The notes beneath the pieces were generated by a model that was not told the origin of the DNA, did no database searches, and was given only the letters and a program-made list of their open reading frames with translations. Position numbers and translations under genes: made by a program. Positions 23,587 through 31,896 of a DNA stretch of 52,571 nt are shown here, one piece after another; positions within the stretch are counted from its first letter, which is position 1; each line of letters begins with the position of its first letter. This DNA is from Chloroflexota bacterium (GTDB lineage Bacteria; Chloroflexota; Anaerolineae; Aggregatilineales; Aggregatilineaceae), in NCBI GenBank assembly GCA_012729765.1, contig JAAYCM010000068.1, positions 1-52,571 on the forward strand, in the 5' to 3' direction.

Positions 23587-24059
23587 GCGCCGCCCGCCGG
23601 CAGGCAGATGCCGGTCAGGATCAGCACCAGGAACAGCCCGCGCGCGTAGGCGAAGCTGTGCGCCATGTCCCAGGCATACGCTTCGGACAGTTGGCGGCTG
23701 ACCTCAAGCAGCGCGGTCTGCCCATTGAACAGGTTGAACGCGGTCAGCGCCGGGGAGTCTAGCGGAAACAGCTTGGCGGCTTGCGGCTTGCCGGGCGGCT
23801 GGCCCCACACGAACCCATCCCCGACCGTGATCGCGCAGCCGGGCACGACCTGCGGGAGCACCGCCGCCAGGATTTCTTCCGGCAGGCAGCCCAGATCGGC
23901 CAGCTTGTACGCGGTGCCGCCCTCGGCTTTGCCGCTGTAAACCTGGACATTCGTCGCCAGCAAGGCCCACAACTGGCGGCGCGTCAGCCCAAAGTTGAGC
24001 CGCTGGTAGGGGAAATTCTCGAAGTCGTAACGCTCCTCCTGCTGATCATGATCCGACAT
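23583..24059 (-). CDS. Small protein with a PqqD-like C-terminus
   Basis: A 158-residue protein; ATG 24059 is chosen because AAGGAG precedes it. The N-terminal half (ENFPYQRLNFGLTRRQLWAL) is unfamiliar. The last 55 residues (ALTAFNLFNGQTALLEVSRQ, then a long hydrophobic helix to GICLPAGGA) follow the pattern of a PqqD-type winged helix, in which a word like LFNGxxTLxEI is followed by a helix pair. It overlaps the glycosyltransferase-like gene upstream by 14 nt and radical SAM D downstream by 4 nt. A role in presenting the substrate to enzyme D is inference. Confidence 0.75.
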   Translation of the reverse strand: MSDHDQQEERYDFENFPYQRLNFGLTRRQLWALLATNVQVYSGKAEGGTAYKLADLGCLPEEILAAVLPQVVPGCAITVGDGFVWGQPPGKPQAAKLFPLDSPALTAFNLFNGQTALLEVSRQLSEAYAWDMAHSFAYARGLFLVLILTGICLPAGGA

Positions 24060-24888
24060 GCAGCACTCCTTGAAACTCGGCCAGCCGCCGCAGCAGTTCC
24101 GCATCCTCGATCGCGCGCCACGCCGCCGGGCAGCCGGCGTAGAAATCGACAAGTTGCGCGACGGTCGTGCGCATCCACCCGGCGAACTCCGGCGGCAGCA
24201 GCGGCCCCGCCAGCAAGAACAGCCCGCCCAGGTGCGTATGGCGCGGGAACGGCGGCAGGTCGCCCGCCGCCTGATCGCCGGCCAGCGGAAAACGCGCCAC
24301 CTTCCCGGCGCGGTCCAGCTCGTCGCGCGCCTCGATCAGCGTATCCTTGAGCGGCATTCGCATCGCGCCGTCGTGCCGGAACAGATCGGGGCGGCGGGCG
24401 CTCGGCTGTGGCTCGAACGGGATCGCGTCGAGCGATGGGATCGACTCCGGCCAGCGCGCGGGCGTCATCCAGAACGCGGGCTGCGTGATCGCCGGGCTGG
24501 CGGGCGGGGCGGCGTGCAGCCCCAGGCAGATGTCGCGCTCGCTGAAGATCGCGTCCGATGCCGCCAGCCACGCTGTGCAATCCTCGTGCATCAAGACATC
24601 GTGATCGATGAACCACAGCCCGCCTGCCGTACGCATCTGCCGCAGCGCGACAGCCTGAATCACGCGGCTGTGCTCGCCCGGTGCGTCGTCGGGATATTCC
24701 AGCTCGATCACGTCCGGCGGCACGTGCTCGCGGAAGCGCTGCTTCTGCCCGGCGGATTTGCCGACCTGGACGACGATCAGATCGCGCTCGTGGGTGTGCT
24801 GCACCAGCCGGTGCAGGCAGCTCAGGCCGAGGCAGTTCGACCACCACGAGATCACGACCAGGGCGCTGTGTACGTCCGCAGGCGGCAT
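24046..24888 (-). CDS. Glycosyltransferase-like protein in the radical SAM cluster
   Basis: A 280-residue soluble protein; ATG 24888 begins four bases after the stop of radical SAM C. The first half has a GT-A-like layout: a strand (ALVVISWWSNC), a helix, DLIVVQVGKSAGQKQRF, and then FIDHDVLMHED, which holds a DxD-like metal motif (D-H-D) after a hydrophobic strand. The second half is helix-rich with no clear motif. No nucleotide-binding residues can be confirmed by eye. Its place between modification enzymes suggests sugar transfer to the same substrate. A non-enzymatic relative of the fold is possible. Confidence 0.7.
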   Translation of the reverse strand: MPPADVHSALVVISWWSNCLGLSCLHRLVQHTHERDLIVVQVGKSAGQKQRFREHVPPDVIELEYPDDAPGEHSRVIQAVALRQMRTAGGLWFIDHDVLMHEDCTAWLAASDAIFSERDICLGLHAAPPASPAITQPAFWMTPARWPESIPSLDAIPFEPQPSARRPDLFRHDGAMRMPLKDTLIEARDELDRAGKVARFPLAGDQAAGDLPPFPRHTHLGGLFLLAGPLLPPEFAGWMRTTVAQLVDFYAGCPAAWRAIEDAELLRRLAEFQGVLHVGS

Positions 24889-24892
24889 AGCG

Positions 24893-26254
24893 CTAATCCT
24901 GGGCCGGTGGGCGGCACGGCCCATCCTGGCGCGAGACATCCGGCGCGCGCCACACGCCGCCCCCGTCCGCGATCCGCCGCAGCAGGAGCTTCTCGGTGAT
25001 CTGCCGGTTGATCGTGCAGCGGCCCTTGTGCTGCAAATGGCCCGCCTCGCCCGGCTCGAATGTGCGCGGGTAGCAGTCGCCGGCGCACGACCAGTAACAG
25101 AAACAGTCCGTGCACGTGGCGCGCCGCTCGTCGATCAGGCGGTGGAGATGATCGCGCGCGGCATGATCGATCACCACCTGCCCCTCGACCACGCGCCCGA
25201 TCACCGACATTTTGGCCAGCGGGTGCGCGTCGCTGGCGACCTCGTAGCACGCCACCAGATCGCCGTTGGCGTTGACGATCAGGGCGTTGTAGGGCGCGCT
25301 GCAAAAGATCGTCGTCGCCAGCCCTACCCGCGCCCCGGAATAGAGCAGCCGCCGTCCGGCCTGCTGCGCGATCTCGAATGCATCCAGGAACGCCGCGACA
25401 AACCCTTCGATCTCGGCGGTGTCCGGCTCGGTGTGCCCTCCACGCTTGATATTGAACGCCGGCTCGACCTGCATCGACTGGCAGCCGGTTTCCGCGCACA
25501 AAAAGCGCACGTCGTCGGCCAGCGTCCAGGGGGCGGTCGCCGTCAGCCGGATGCCATAGGGGAAGGCGTGGCGATCCAGCGCGGCGATTGTGCGCAGCAC
25601 GTAGGGCGACGATCCGCGCCCCGTCCGCAGCGGGCGCTGGCGATCCTGGGTGGGCGGCGCGCCATCGACGGACAGGCTCAGCCCGTCCAGGTTGGCCGCG
25701 ATCCAAGCGCACTGCGCCTCGCTCCAGACGCCGTTCGAGGTGAGCGTGACCTTCGCTTTGAGCGGCTTCTGGCGCGCGTAATCGGTACACTGCTGCAGCA
25801 CATGCCAGGCATAGGTTGGCTCGCCGCCGCCGTGAAACGAGACTTCGAATTCCGGCAGGCCCGCTGCCATCGCGCGCTCGCACACATAATCGATCGCCGC
25901 GTATCCCAGCTCCGGCGTCAATTCCTGGCGCGGCGCTTCACCGGCAGCAGCATAACAGTAGGTGCAGCGGAGCTGGCACTGGTTGGTGAGCAGCAGCACC
26001 GCCGTCGTCGGGTTGAAATCGCTCCGCGTCCACATCGGCGGCGGGGGATCGGGGTCCAGAAACCCGCTCGAAAACAGGAATTCCAGGATATCCGGGCCGG
26101 CGTGGGGCTTGGGATCGGTCATGTCGTCGGTGAGGGCCTGCACGAGCCTCGCCATCGCCCGGTTGCCGACAAACGCCCGCCCGGCCAGGGGGCGGTAGAT
26201 GATCACGGTATTGAGGTCTGGTGCGCTCGTGACGGGGATGATGCGAATATCCAC
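24893..26254 (-). CDS. Radical SAM/SPASM enzyme C
   Basis: A 453-residue protein. The start is placed at GTG 26254, preceded by AAGGAG. The N-terminal 75 residues (IIYRPLAGRAFVGNRAMARL) resemble a small recognition segment. The radical SAM motif is C93-x3-C97-x2-C100 (TNQCQLRCTYCYAAAGE). VSFHGGGEPT, LTSNG and LSVDG follow. A SPASM domain ends in CTDCFCYWSCAGDCYPR. It is the first gene after the Cys-rich Tat protein, separated by a 91-nt gap with a hairpin. Direct adjacency makes that protein the best candidate substrate. Confidence 0.94.
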   Translation of the reverse strand: MDIRIIPVTSAPDLNTVIIYRPLAGRAFVGNRAMARLVQALTDDMTDPKPHAGPDILEFLFSSGFLDPDPPPPMWTRSDFNPTTAVLLLTNQCQLRCTYCYAAAGEAPRQELTPELGYAAIDYVCERAMAAGLPEFEVSFHGGGEPTYAWHVLQQCTDYARQKPLKAKVTLTSNGVWSEAQCAWIAANLDGLSLSVDGAPPTQDRQRPLRTGRGSSPYVLRTIAALDRHAFPYGIRLTATAPWTLADDVRFLCAETGCQSMQVEPAFNIKRGGHTEPDTAEIEGFVAAFLDAFEIAQQAGRRLLYSGARVGLATTIFCSAPYNALIVNANGDLVACYEVASDAHPLAKMSVIGRVVEGQVVIDHAARDHLHRLIDERRATCTDCFCYWSCAGDCYPRTFEPGEAGHLQHKGRCTINRQITEKLLLRRIADGGGVWRAPDVSRQDGPCRPPAQD

Positions 26255-26295
26255 GCGAGTCTCCTTGTCTGGCAGCGGCGGTGTGGATCGTCTCC

Positions 26296-26318
26296 CCGGC
26301 CCCACGATCAGGAGCCGG
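26296..26318 (-). promoter_or_regulatory. Hairpin between the Cys-rich protein gene and radical SAM C
   Basis: On the minus strand CCGGCTCC (26318-26311) pairs with GGGGCCGG (26303-26296) including one U-G pair, with a 7-nt loop. There is no T tract. It would lower, not stop, transcription into the enzymes, or protect the 3' end of the upstream message, as expected where a substrate is needed in excess. Confidence 0.5.
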
Positions 26319-26345
26319 GAAGACTCCGGTTAGCAGCAGCCCGGC

Positions 26346-27110
26346 CTAGTTCGGATACCAGTAGTGCGACGCACCCGCGCAGGAGCAGGCCCCATCGCAG
26401 CTGCACGGCGCGGGGACGCTCACGCAGTTGCAGGTGCAGACCGCGCCCGCCGGGAGCGGTGAGCCGCACGGCAGGGTGAAGGTCGTGCCGCCGGGGCCGA
26501 CATAGTTGATCCCGGTCTGGCCGGGCGCGACCGAGCCGGGATTGCCTGCCGGCACCGGGGTTCCACTCGGCGCGGCGGTTGGCTGTGGGTCGCGCGCCGG
26601 GACAAACGGTGGGGCGTCCACGTCGATCACCGCGTTGCAGTCGCCGCTGATCTCGACGTCTTCGGGATCGACCCAGGCCTGATCGACATCTGGCAGCTCG
26701 ATCTTCCACCAGAACACACCATCGGGCGCTTTGCCCTTGGCCAGGACCGCGATCTCCTCATCGACCGGCATATAGGCCCGGATACCGCGATGGCGGCCCG
26801 GCCCGACGAACACGTACACGCCCGACCGGGATGTGCTGACCGTGCAGGGCGCGCTCGGTGTCGGGGAGACGACAGGCGTGCGCGTGGGGCGCGGCGTGCG
26901 CGTCTGCGCCAGGTCGGCGCCCGCGAGCGTCGAGTCGGTGGCGGCGGCCAGAGCGGCCCCGGCAGCGGCGACGCCGGTCACGCCGAGGAAGGTCCGCCGA
27001 TCGAGCTTGAACTTGTTCTCGTCGCGGCTGACGGCAAAGACTTCCGGCTGCTCGTCGCCGGGATTCTCAAGCGCTTCGTCGTTCTCTGGAACGTTTGGAT
27101 CGTGGGTCAT
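26346..27110 (-). CDS. Tat-exported SH3b-like protein with an eight-cysteine tail (candidate substrate)
   Basis: A 254-residue protein; AAGGAGG precedes ATG 27110. An acidic N-terminus (1-33) is followed by a twin-arginine signal (R38-R39-T-F-L, then an alanine-rich core to about 69). A Thr/Pro linker follows, then an SH3b-like domain (about 92-158) framed by C89 and C158. A Pro/Gly-rich linker (168-208) leads to a tail from 212 with eight cysteines: C215, C225, C227, C229, C236, C238, C242 and C244, ending SHYWYPN. CTCNC and CSC-type spacing suits thioether, disulfide or metal chemistry. It sits in the middle of a cluster of radical SAM/SPASM enzymes and two PqqD-like proteins. The substrate role is inference. 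Confidence 0.85.
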   Translation of the reverse strand: MTHDPNVPENDEALENPGDEQPEVFAVSRDENKFKLDRRTFLGVTGVAAAGAALAAATDSTLAGADLAQTRTPRPTRTPVVSPTPSAPCTVSTSRSGVYVFVGPGRHRGIRAYMPVDEEIAVLAKGKAPDGVFWWKIELPDVDQAWVDPEDVEISGDCNAVIDVDAPPFVPARDPQPTAAPSGTPVPAGNPGSVAPGQTGINYVGPGGTTFTLPCGSPLPAGAVCTCNCVSVPAPCSCDGACSCAGASHYWYPN

Positions 27111-27245
27111 GGAAGCCTCCTTGGGCTTTACGGACCAATACACAAAGACCTGTGACCGATGAGGTAGAGCGGGCCGATCAGGATCGCGGGAGGGTGTGGG
27201 CGGCGGCTCGATCCCGTTCGGGGGAGAACGTGCGCTGTTTGTCGT

Positions 27246-28256
27246 TTATATGCCCAGCACCTCCTCTGGCACGACCAGACGGGGAGCCGGACTCGCGCGG
27301 AACCGCTGCAAGGTCGCGGACAGACACCCACCCGTGCACGCGCCGGTGAGCTTGAATGAACAGGATGAACACGCCTTGTAGATTCCGGCAGCCCGGTAGG
27401 GCCGCACCTGGTCGGCGAGCGCGGCGCGCAGATCGGTGGCTGTCGCTGAGTCGGTGGGCCGCAGCACGACCCGGCTGCCCAGCGAGAAACAGTGCATGAT
27501 CGTGCCGTCGATGCCCACATCCAGAATCGGGCTGCACCGCCACGCCGTCTCGACTCCGGCGGCGTGCAGCATTTCGAGTTCGGTTTCCGAAAACATGCAG
27601 CGCACAAACCCGCAGTCCAGCTCGACCGTGATCCCATACTGGGCGGCGGCCTGCGCGAAGCGGGCGATGGGCTGCCCGACCAGCGGATACTGCTTGGGAT
27701 GCAGGTAGCGGTTGCGACCGCTCAGAATCGGCTGGGCCAGCCCCAGGCGGATCTTGGGCTGGCAGCCAGTTTCGAGCGCCAGCGACAGCAGAAAATCGAG
27801 CGCTGCGCCCGGTGTGTCGATCGTGAAGCCGGGCAGCGCCCGCGCCCCCAGGCGCAGCAGCACGGCTCGCCGCCGGGCCTGCTCATCCGGAGTCGGGCCG
27901 TCGATGTGGCGGCTGGCATTGGTGTTGACCAGGATCGTGCACGCGTCCACCGGGATCGCTTCTAGAACGGCCAGCGCCCGCTCGCTGATCAGCCCGTGCG
28001 TGAAGACCACGAGATGCTTGCCGCGCCGCCGCGCCCGCTCGATCAGGGCGGGGAACTGCGGGTGCAGCGTCGGCTCGCCGCCGATCAGCCGGATTTCGTC
28101 GATACCGGAGCGGTCGAGTGCGTCCAGGCGTGCCTCGAATGTGTCGAGCGTGATGAAGGTCTGCGCGTGGTCGCCGATGGCGGTCTGCATGTGATCCTCG
28201 GCGAAGCAGTAGGCGCAGCGCATGTTACAGGTTGTCGAGATGATTATGTTCGTCAT
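27246..28256 (-). CDS. Radical SAM enzyme B with SPASM-like end
   Basis: A 336-residue protein. ATG 28256 overlaps the stop of the PqqD-like gene by four bases (ATGA), which fixes the start. The radical SAM motif is close to the N-terminus: C10-x3-C14-x2-C17 (TTCNMRCAYCFAED). IRLIGGEPTLHP follows. The C-terminal part has CGFVRC, WRCSPILDVG, MHCFSLGS and then CSSCSFKLTGACTGGC, an incomplete or variant SPASM set. It is the shortest of the enzymes and lacks an N-terminal extension. It is followed by a 135-nt gap and then the Cys-rich Tat protein. Confidence 0.93.
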   Translation of the reverse strand: MTNIIISTTCNMRCAYCFAEDHMQTAIGDHAQTFITLDTFEARLDALDRSGIDEIRLIGGEPTLHPQFPALIERARRRGKHLVVFTHGLISERALAVLEAIPVDACTILVNTNASRHIDGPTPDEQARRRAVLLRLGARALPGFTIDTPGAALDFLLSLALETGCQPKIRLGLAQPILSGRNRYLHPKQYPLVGQPIARFAQAAAQYGITVELDCGFVRCMFSETELEMLHAAGVETAWRCSPILDVGIDGTIMHCFSLGSRVVLRPTDSATATDLRAALADQVRPYRAAGIYKACSSCSFKLTGACTGGCLSATLQRFRASPAPRLVVPEEVLGI

Positions 28257-28546
28257 AGCGCCCCCGCCCGGATTTCCAGCAGACCCGCCGCGATCCACGC
28301 CTGGAGCAGGGCCGCGAGATGTTGCTCAGCCTCGGCGGGGGGCAGGTTCAGCAGCAGCCCGGTGAGTTCCACCAGCCGATCATACGGGTAGGCCATCGTC
28401 ATCCAGCCCCACACTGCCGCGTCGGTCCCGCTCAGGCAGTGTGCCGCGCCGCTGCGCGCATCGACCACCCACACGCAGGTAGCATCCTGCACCCAGCGCA
28501 GATGTTCGGGACATTCCAGGGTGACACGCGCATGACCGGCCATCAT
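28253..28546 (-). CDS. PqqD-family peptide-recognition protein
   Basis: A 97-residue protein. ATG 28546 overlaps the stop of radical SAM A by four bases. The sequence follows the PqqD winged-helix pattern: VDARSGAAHCLSGTDAAVWGWM, then YDRLVELTGLLLNLPPAEAE, and a closing helix with GLLEI. PqqD-type RiPP recognition elements bind the leader of a precursor and present it to a SPASM enzyme. Being translationally coupled to enzymes A and B, it probably serves one or both. Confidence 0.9.
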   Translation of the reverse strand: MMAGHARVTLECPEHLRWVQDATCVWVVDARSGAAHCLSGTDAAVWGWMTMAYPYDRLVELTGLLLNLPPAEAEQHLAALLQAWIAAGLLEIRAGAL

Positions 28547-29910
28547 ACCGCCTCGATCCTGCTCAGCCGGTCGCTCGGCTGCCCGGCACTGACGGCACAC
28601 GCGGCCCGATCCTCCAGCCACGCCGCCGCGAGTTCACCCTGACCGATCTCGCGCAGCAGCCCGGCCAGCGTGATCAGCCGCGTCTGCACGCACAGCGCGT
28701 CATATTCGCCGGGGCGTCCGCGCGTGTCGTGATTGACGTGGCAGCCCCCAGCGCAGTGATAGCGGCAGAAGCAGTCGGCACACAGGGGCCGTGCGTGGAC
28801 CGTCAGCGCCCGGACGTCTTGCAGCGCGTCCGTATGGATCGCGAAGCGCCCGCTGTCCAGCCGCCCGATGCGCAGATTCAGCCCACTGCGCTCCCAGTCC
28901 TCGTGCAGCAGATAGCACGCATCGACCCAACCGTCCGGCGAGACGATCAGCGCGTCGCGCCCGACCGGGCAAAATGTGGCGCGGCAGTCACGCGTGCTGG
29001 CCGTCGAGTGGACGGTTTCGATCCCGTGCGCGCCGAGAATCTGTGCCGCGCGGTCGAAGTTGAGCGCGAACTCCCACGGATCGGGCGGCAGCATTTCGTG
29101 CTGCTCGGCCAGCGGCGAGAGTGTCAGCGTCTCGAAGCAGACCGAGCCGGGGAGAAACTCGTGCGTGATCCACGCCGCGATCTCCGGCATCCGGCCAACG
29201 GTTTCCTGCGTGATGCAGGCGCGGATCACCAGCTCGATCGGCGCGTCGGAGAAGATCGCCGCCGACCGCGCGACGATCTCAAAGCTGTCGTGCCCGTTGG
29301 GGGTGGGGCGGTGCGCGTTCTGAATCTCGGCGGGACCGTCCAGCGACAGCACCAGCGTATCGAAATGATCGGCGATCCACTGGCCGCGTGCGGCGGGATA
29401 CAGCCCGTTCGAGGTCGCCTCGAAGCGCATCGCGATCCCGTGCTCCGCGGCGCGGTGGGCGGCATATTCGACCACGAAATGCACCGCCGTCTCGGCGCAG
29501 AACGGCTCCCCGCCGAAGAAGTGAACTTCGCCCCGCGTCTGCCCGGCGGCAGCCAGCAGGTCGAAATAGGCGTCTACCGCGTCGCGCGCCAGGTCCAGAC
29601 TCATCACCGGGCTGGACTGCTTCGGCGCGGCGAAATCGCAGTAGCGACACGCCATGTTACAGCCGCGTGTGGGGATGATCCCCAGGAACAGCGGATCGGT
29701 CAGCGGCCCGGTGCGCGCCATAGGAACCGGTTCGCCGGGTGCGCGCAGCCGGTCCACCAGCGGCTGGAGGGCCGGATGCGCCGGGGCGTCGGCTTGCAGA
29801 CTCGCCTCAAGCTGCGCGAGTGCGGGCCGGTTGACCAGGGCCGTGAGGTGGTGCAGCGGCGCGTAGAGCAGATATTTGTCGTCGATGGGAATGGCGAAGA
29901 TGTCATCCAT
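28543..29910 (-). CDS. Radical SAM/SPASM enzyme A
   Basis: A 455-residue protein and the first gene of the cluster. The radical SAM motif is C84-x3-C88-x2-C91 (TRGCNMACRYCDFAAPK), followed by VHFFGGEPF, EATSNG and LSLDGPAE. The SPASM region includes CRATFCPVG, DACYLLHED and CADCFCRYHCAGGCH, enough ligands for two auxiliary clusters. The N-terminal 65 residues (DKYLLYAPLHHLTALVNRPA) are typical of peptide-modifying SPASM enzymes. No strong Shine-Dalgarno is seen before the ATG. It is coupled to the PqqD-like gene by an ATGA overlap. Confidence 0.94.
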   Translation of the reverse strand: MDDIFAIPIDDKYLLYAPLHHLTALVNRPALAQLEASLQADAPAHPALQPLVDRLRAPGEPVPMARTGPLTDPLFLGIIPTRGCNMACRYCDFAAPKQSSPVMSLDLARDAVDAYFDLLAAAGQTRGEVHFFGGEPFCAETAVHFVVEYAAHRAAEHGIAMRFEATSNGLYPAARGQWIADHFDTLVLSLDGPAEIQNAHRPTPNGHDSFEIVARSAAIFSDAPIELVIRACITQETVGRMPEIAAWITHEFLPGSVCFETLTLSPLAEQHEMLPPDPWEFALNFDRAAQILGAHGIETVHSTASTRDCRATFCPVGRDALIVSPDGWVDACYLLHEDWERSGLNLRIGRLDSGRFAIHTDALQDVRALTVHARPLCADCFCRYHCAGGCHVNHDTRGRPGEYDALCVQTRLITLAGLLREIGQGELAAAWLEDRAACAVSAGQPSDRLSRIEAV

Positions 29911-30040
29911 GCAGCAGCTCGGTTTATCATGTCACCATGCGCCAGCCGCCCGACAGGGGCAGTTGTGCCTGTCTACCGTGATTCGGATCGTTAAGGGTGG
30001 GGGGATGTGACGCCGCAGCCGTATCGCAGTGAGTATCGGG

Positions 30041-30083
30041 CGAGGTAGGGCTGGCGGATACGCACGGCCAAGCCCTATCCTCG
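30041..30083 (-). terminator. Hairpin between the TraB/ChaN-like gene and the radical SAM cluster
   Basis: CGAGGTAGGGCT (30041-30052) pairs with AGCCCTATCCTCG (30071-30083) with a single bulged base and an 18-nt loop. It lies about 80 nt past the stop at 30164 and before the cluster. It has no T tract. The remaining sequence of the 253-nt gap shows no gene and no clear promoter. Confidence 0.5.
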
Positions 30084-30163
30084 CGCTGGTTTCCGATCAA
30101 ATCACACCACTGGCTGTGCTCCCACAGTGTATTCTTCCCCCCGACCTGGCTATCAATATGCGG

Positions 30164-31810
30164 CTAAGCCGCCTCGACCGTGTTGATCACGGCGTCACGA
30201 TTGGTGCCGACCGCACCCTTGATGTCGGGCGCGACCTGGAGCAGCGGCGCGGCCTCGGTGGGCGGCAGATCGGAGTTTGGCTCCGGGTGCTGCGGCTCGC
30301 CGCGATCCCGCAGCTGGTCCAGTTCACGCAGCAGCAGTGTTTCCAGGTCCAGATCGTTCGGCTCCGACTGGTCGATGTCGGGCAGTATCCCGACATAGAT
30401 TGTGTTCACCGGGATGTCGGCGATATTCAGATTGATGGCGAAGACGCCGCGACCTGGCGGGCCTACCGGCTCCCACGAGTTCAGATCGACCGTCACGCCC
30501 GGCAGCAAGGGCACGCCGCCGAAGATGTCGGACAGCGTGGCGTTGGGGTTGGCGCGCAGCGCTTCGGTCGCCAGCAGCGCCGCCCCGCGCACCTGAGCGT
30601 CGACCTGGAACCAGGGTTGTTCGAGCACGTTCCCCGGCTTAATGCTCAACACAGGATCGACGCCGCTTAGCAGCCCGGCCAGTCCGCCGAATATATCCAC
30701 GCTCTGGCCTTCCATTTTGCTCACGTAGGCTTCGTCACTCAGCTCGATCGCCACGCTCGGATCGCACAGACTCTCCGAGGAAAGCACAACCGTGCTGTAG
30801 CCGTCGTCTTCGAGCGTGCGCTCCATCCAGCCGGTATGCCCCGCGCCGATCACCGCCAGGATGGCGCGGTCGGGATGATCGGCCAGCCAGCCCCCAAGCT
30901 CGTAAACCATCGTGACCTCGCGCTCGTGGGCGTTGATGTAGAACTCGCGCTCCTGCCCGGCAAAGTTGATCGATTCGGCCAGCGACAGCCCCCACGCCGC
31001 TTCGGTGTCCGTCTGGTGCGCTTTGATGATCTCCAATCCCGCATCCAGACTGTTCAGGTCTTCCGTAACGCCGCGCATCATGCACGCCCCCGGCTCGAGG
31101 ATCGAGTCGGCATACCAGTTGCGGATCGCCAGGTCGGGATGGTTGGTATAGGTGAGCGTGTAGAGCTGCTCGCGCCACGCATCCATTTCGGGGCCTTCTT
31201 CGTCGGGAATCACGTCGAAGTGATCCAGGACCGCTTCCTGTCCAACCGTATCGAGCAGGGCGATCGCGGTGTAGAGCATCGCCAGATCGAATTCGCCCGC
31301 CCATCTGGCCGTCACGTCGGCTGACTCGTAGTATGACTGATCGTCGATGCCGAATATGGCGAAGTCGCCCCCGACGGTGACGTCGGCGTAATCGGGATAG
31401 ACGATCGCGGCCAGCTCCGCCTGGCTGATCTCACCTTCTCCGAGCAGCTCGACCGCTATATTGCGCACCTGGTTGGGCGACAGCCCGGCGTTGAACCAGC
31501 TCGTGTCAAACGAGGTGACGGGGAACGCGCCTTCCGAGCCGATCAGACTCAAGCCATAGTCGCGGACCAGCCGGTGAATCATGACCGCGCTTTCCACCTG
31601 TCCGCTGACATACACATGGTTTTCTTGCACGAGGAAAACGCGCGGCTCTGCGTCGTTGGGCGTCAGGAAGTCGTAGCGGCCCACGCCGTCGGTAATGGCG
31701 TCCAGGTCGTATGTATCTTGAGCCAGTGAGGGGCCAGGCCGCCCATACCAGCCCGCCAGCACCAGACTCAAAGCCAGCAAAAAGACCGGAAATCGAAGAA
31801 AATATCTCAT
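30164..31810 (-). CDS. Secreted TraB/ChaN-like protein
   Basis: A 548-residue protein; ATG 31810 has GGGAGGG upstream and opens a signal peptide (MRYFLRFPVFLLALSLVLAG ... SLAQ). Two conserved-looking blocks frame the domain: VFLVQENHVYVSGQVESA near the start (about 57-74) and AILAVIGAGHTGWMERTLED around 300. They recall the E/H and GxGH motifs of the TraB/PrgY/ChaN/EreA-like superfamily of haem-binding or putative peptidase proteins. The last 150 residues, Pro- and Glu-rich, are without recognised motif. It has its own promoter. The function is unknown. Confidence 0.75.
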   Translation of the reverse strand: MRYFLRFPVFLLALSLVLAGWYGRPGPSLAQDTYDLDAITDGVGRYDFLTPNDAEPRVFLVQENHVYVSGQVESAVMIHRLVRDYGLSLIGSEGAFPVTSFDTSWFNAGLSPNQVRNIAVELLGEGEISQAELAAIVYPDYADVTVGGDFAIFGIDDQSYYESADVTARWAGEFDLAMLYTAIALLDTVGQEAVLDHFDVIPDEEGPEMDAWREQLYTLTYTNHPDLAIRNWYADSILEPGACMMRGVTEDLNSLDAGLEIIKAHQTDTEAAWGLSLAESINFAGQEREFYINAHEREVTMVYELGGWLADHPDRAILAVIGAGHTGWMERTLEDDGYSTVVLSSESLCDPSVAIELSDEAYVSKMEGQSVDIFGGLAGLLSGVDPVLSIKPGNVLEQPWFQVDAQVRGAALLATEALRANPNATLSDIFGGVPLLPGVTVDLNSWEPVGPPGRGVFAINLNIADIPVNTIYVGILPDIDQSEPNDLDLETLLLRELDQLRDRGEPQHPEPNSDLPPTEAAPLLQVAPDIKGAVGTNRDAVINTVEAA

Positions 31811-31843
31811 AGCGGCCCTCCCCCTGCTTAAGAGATAAATATC

Positions 31844-31871
31844 AGTATACCATAAGTAGTCCTTTGACAAT
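31844..31871 (-). promoter_or_regulatory. Promoter of the TraB/ChaN-like gene
   Basis: On the minus strand TTGTCA (31871-31866), a 16-bp spacer, and TATACT (31849-31844). The start point would be near 31837, giving a leader of about 27 nt. Confidence 0.65.
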
Positions 31872-31896
31872 TTTGTAATATAACTTATAAAAATAT

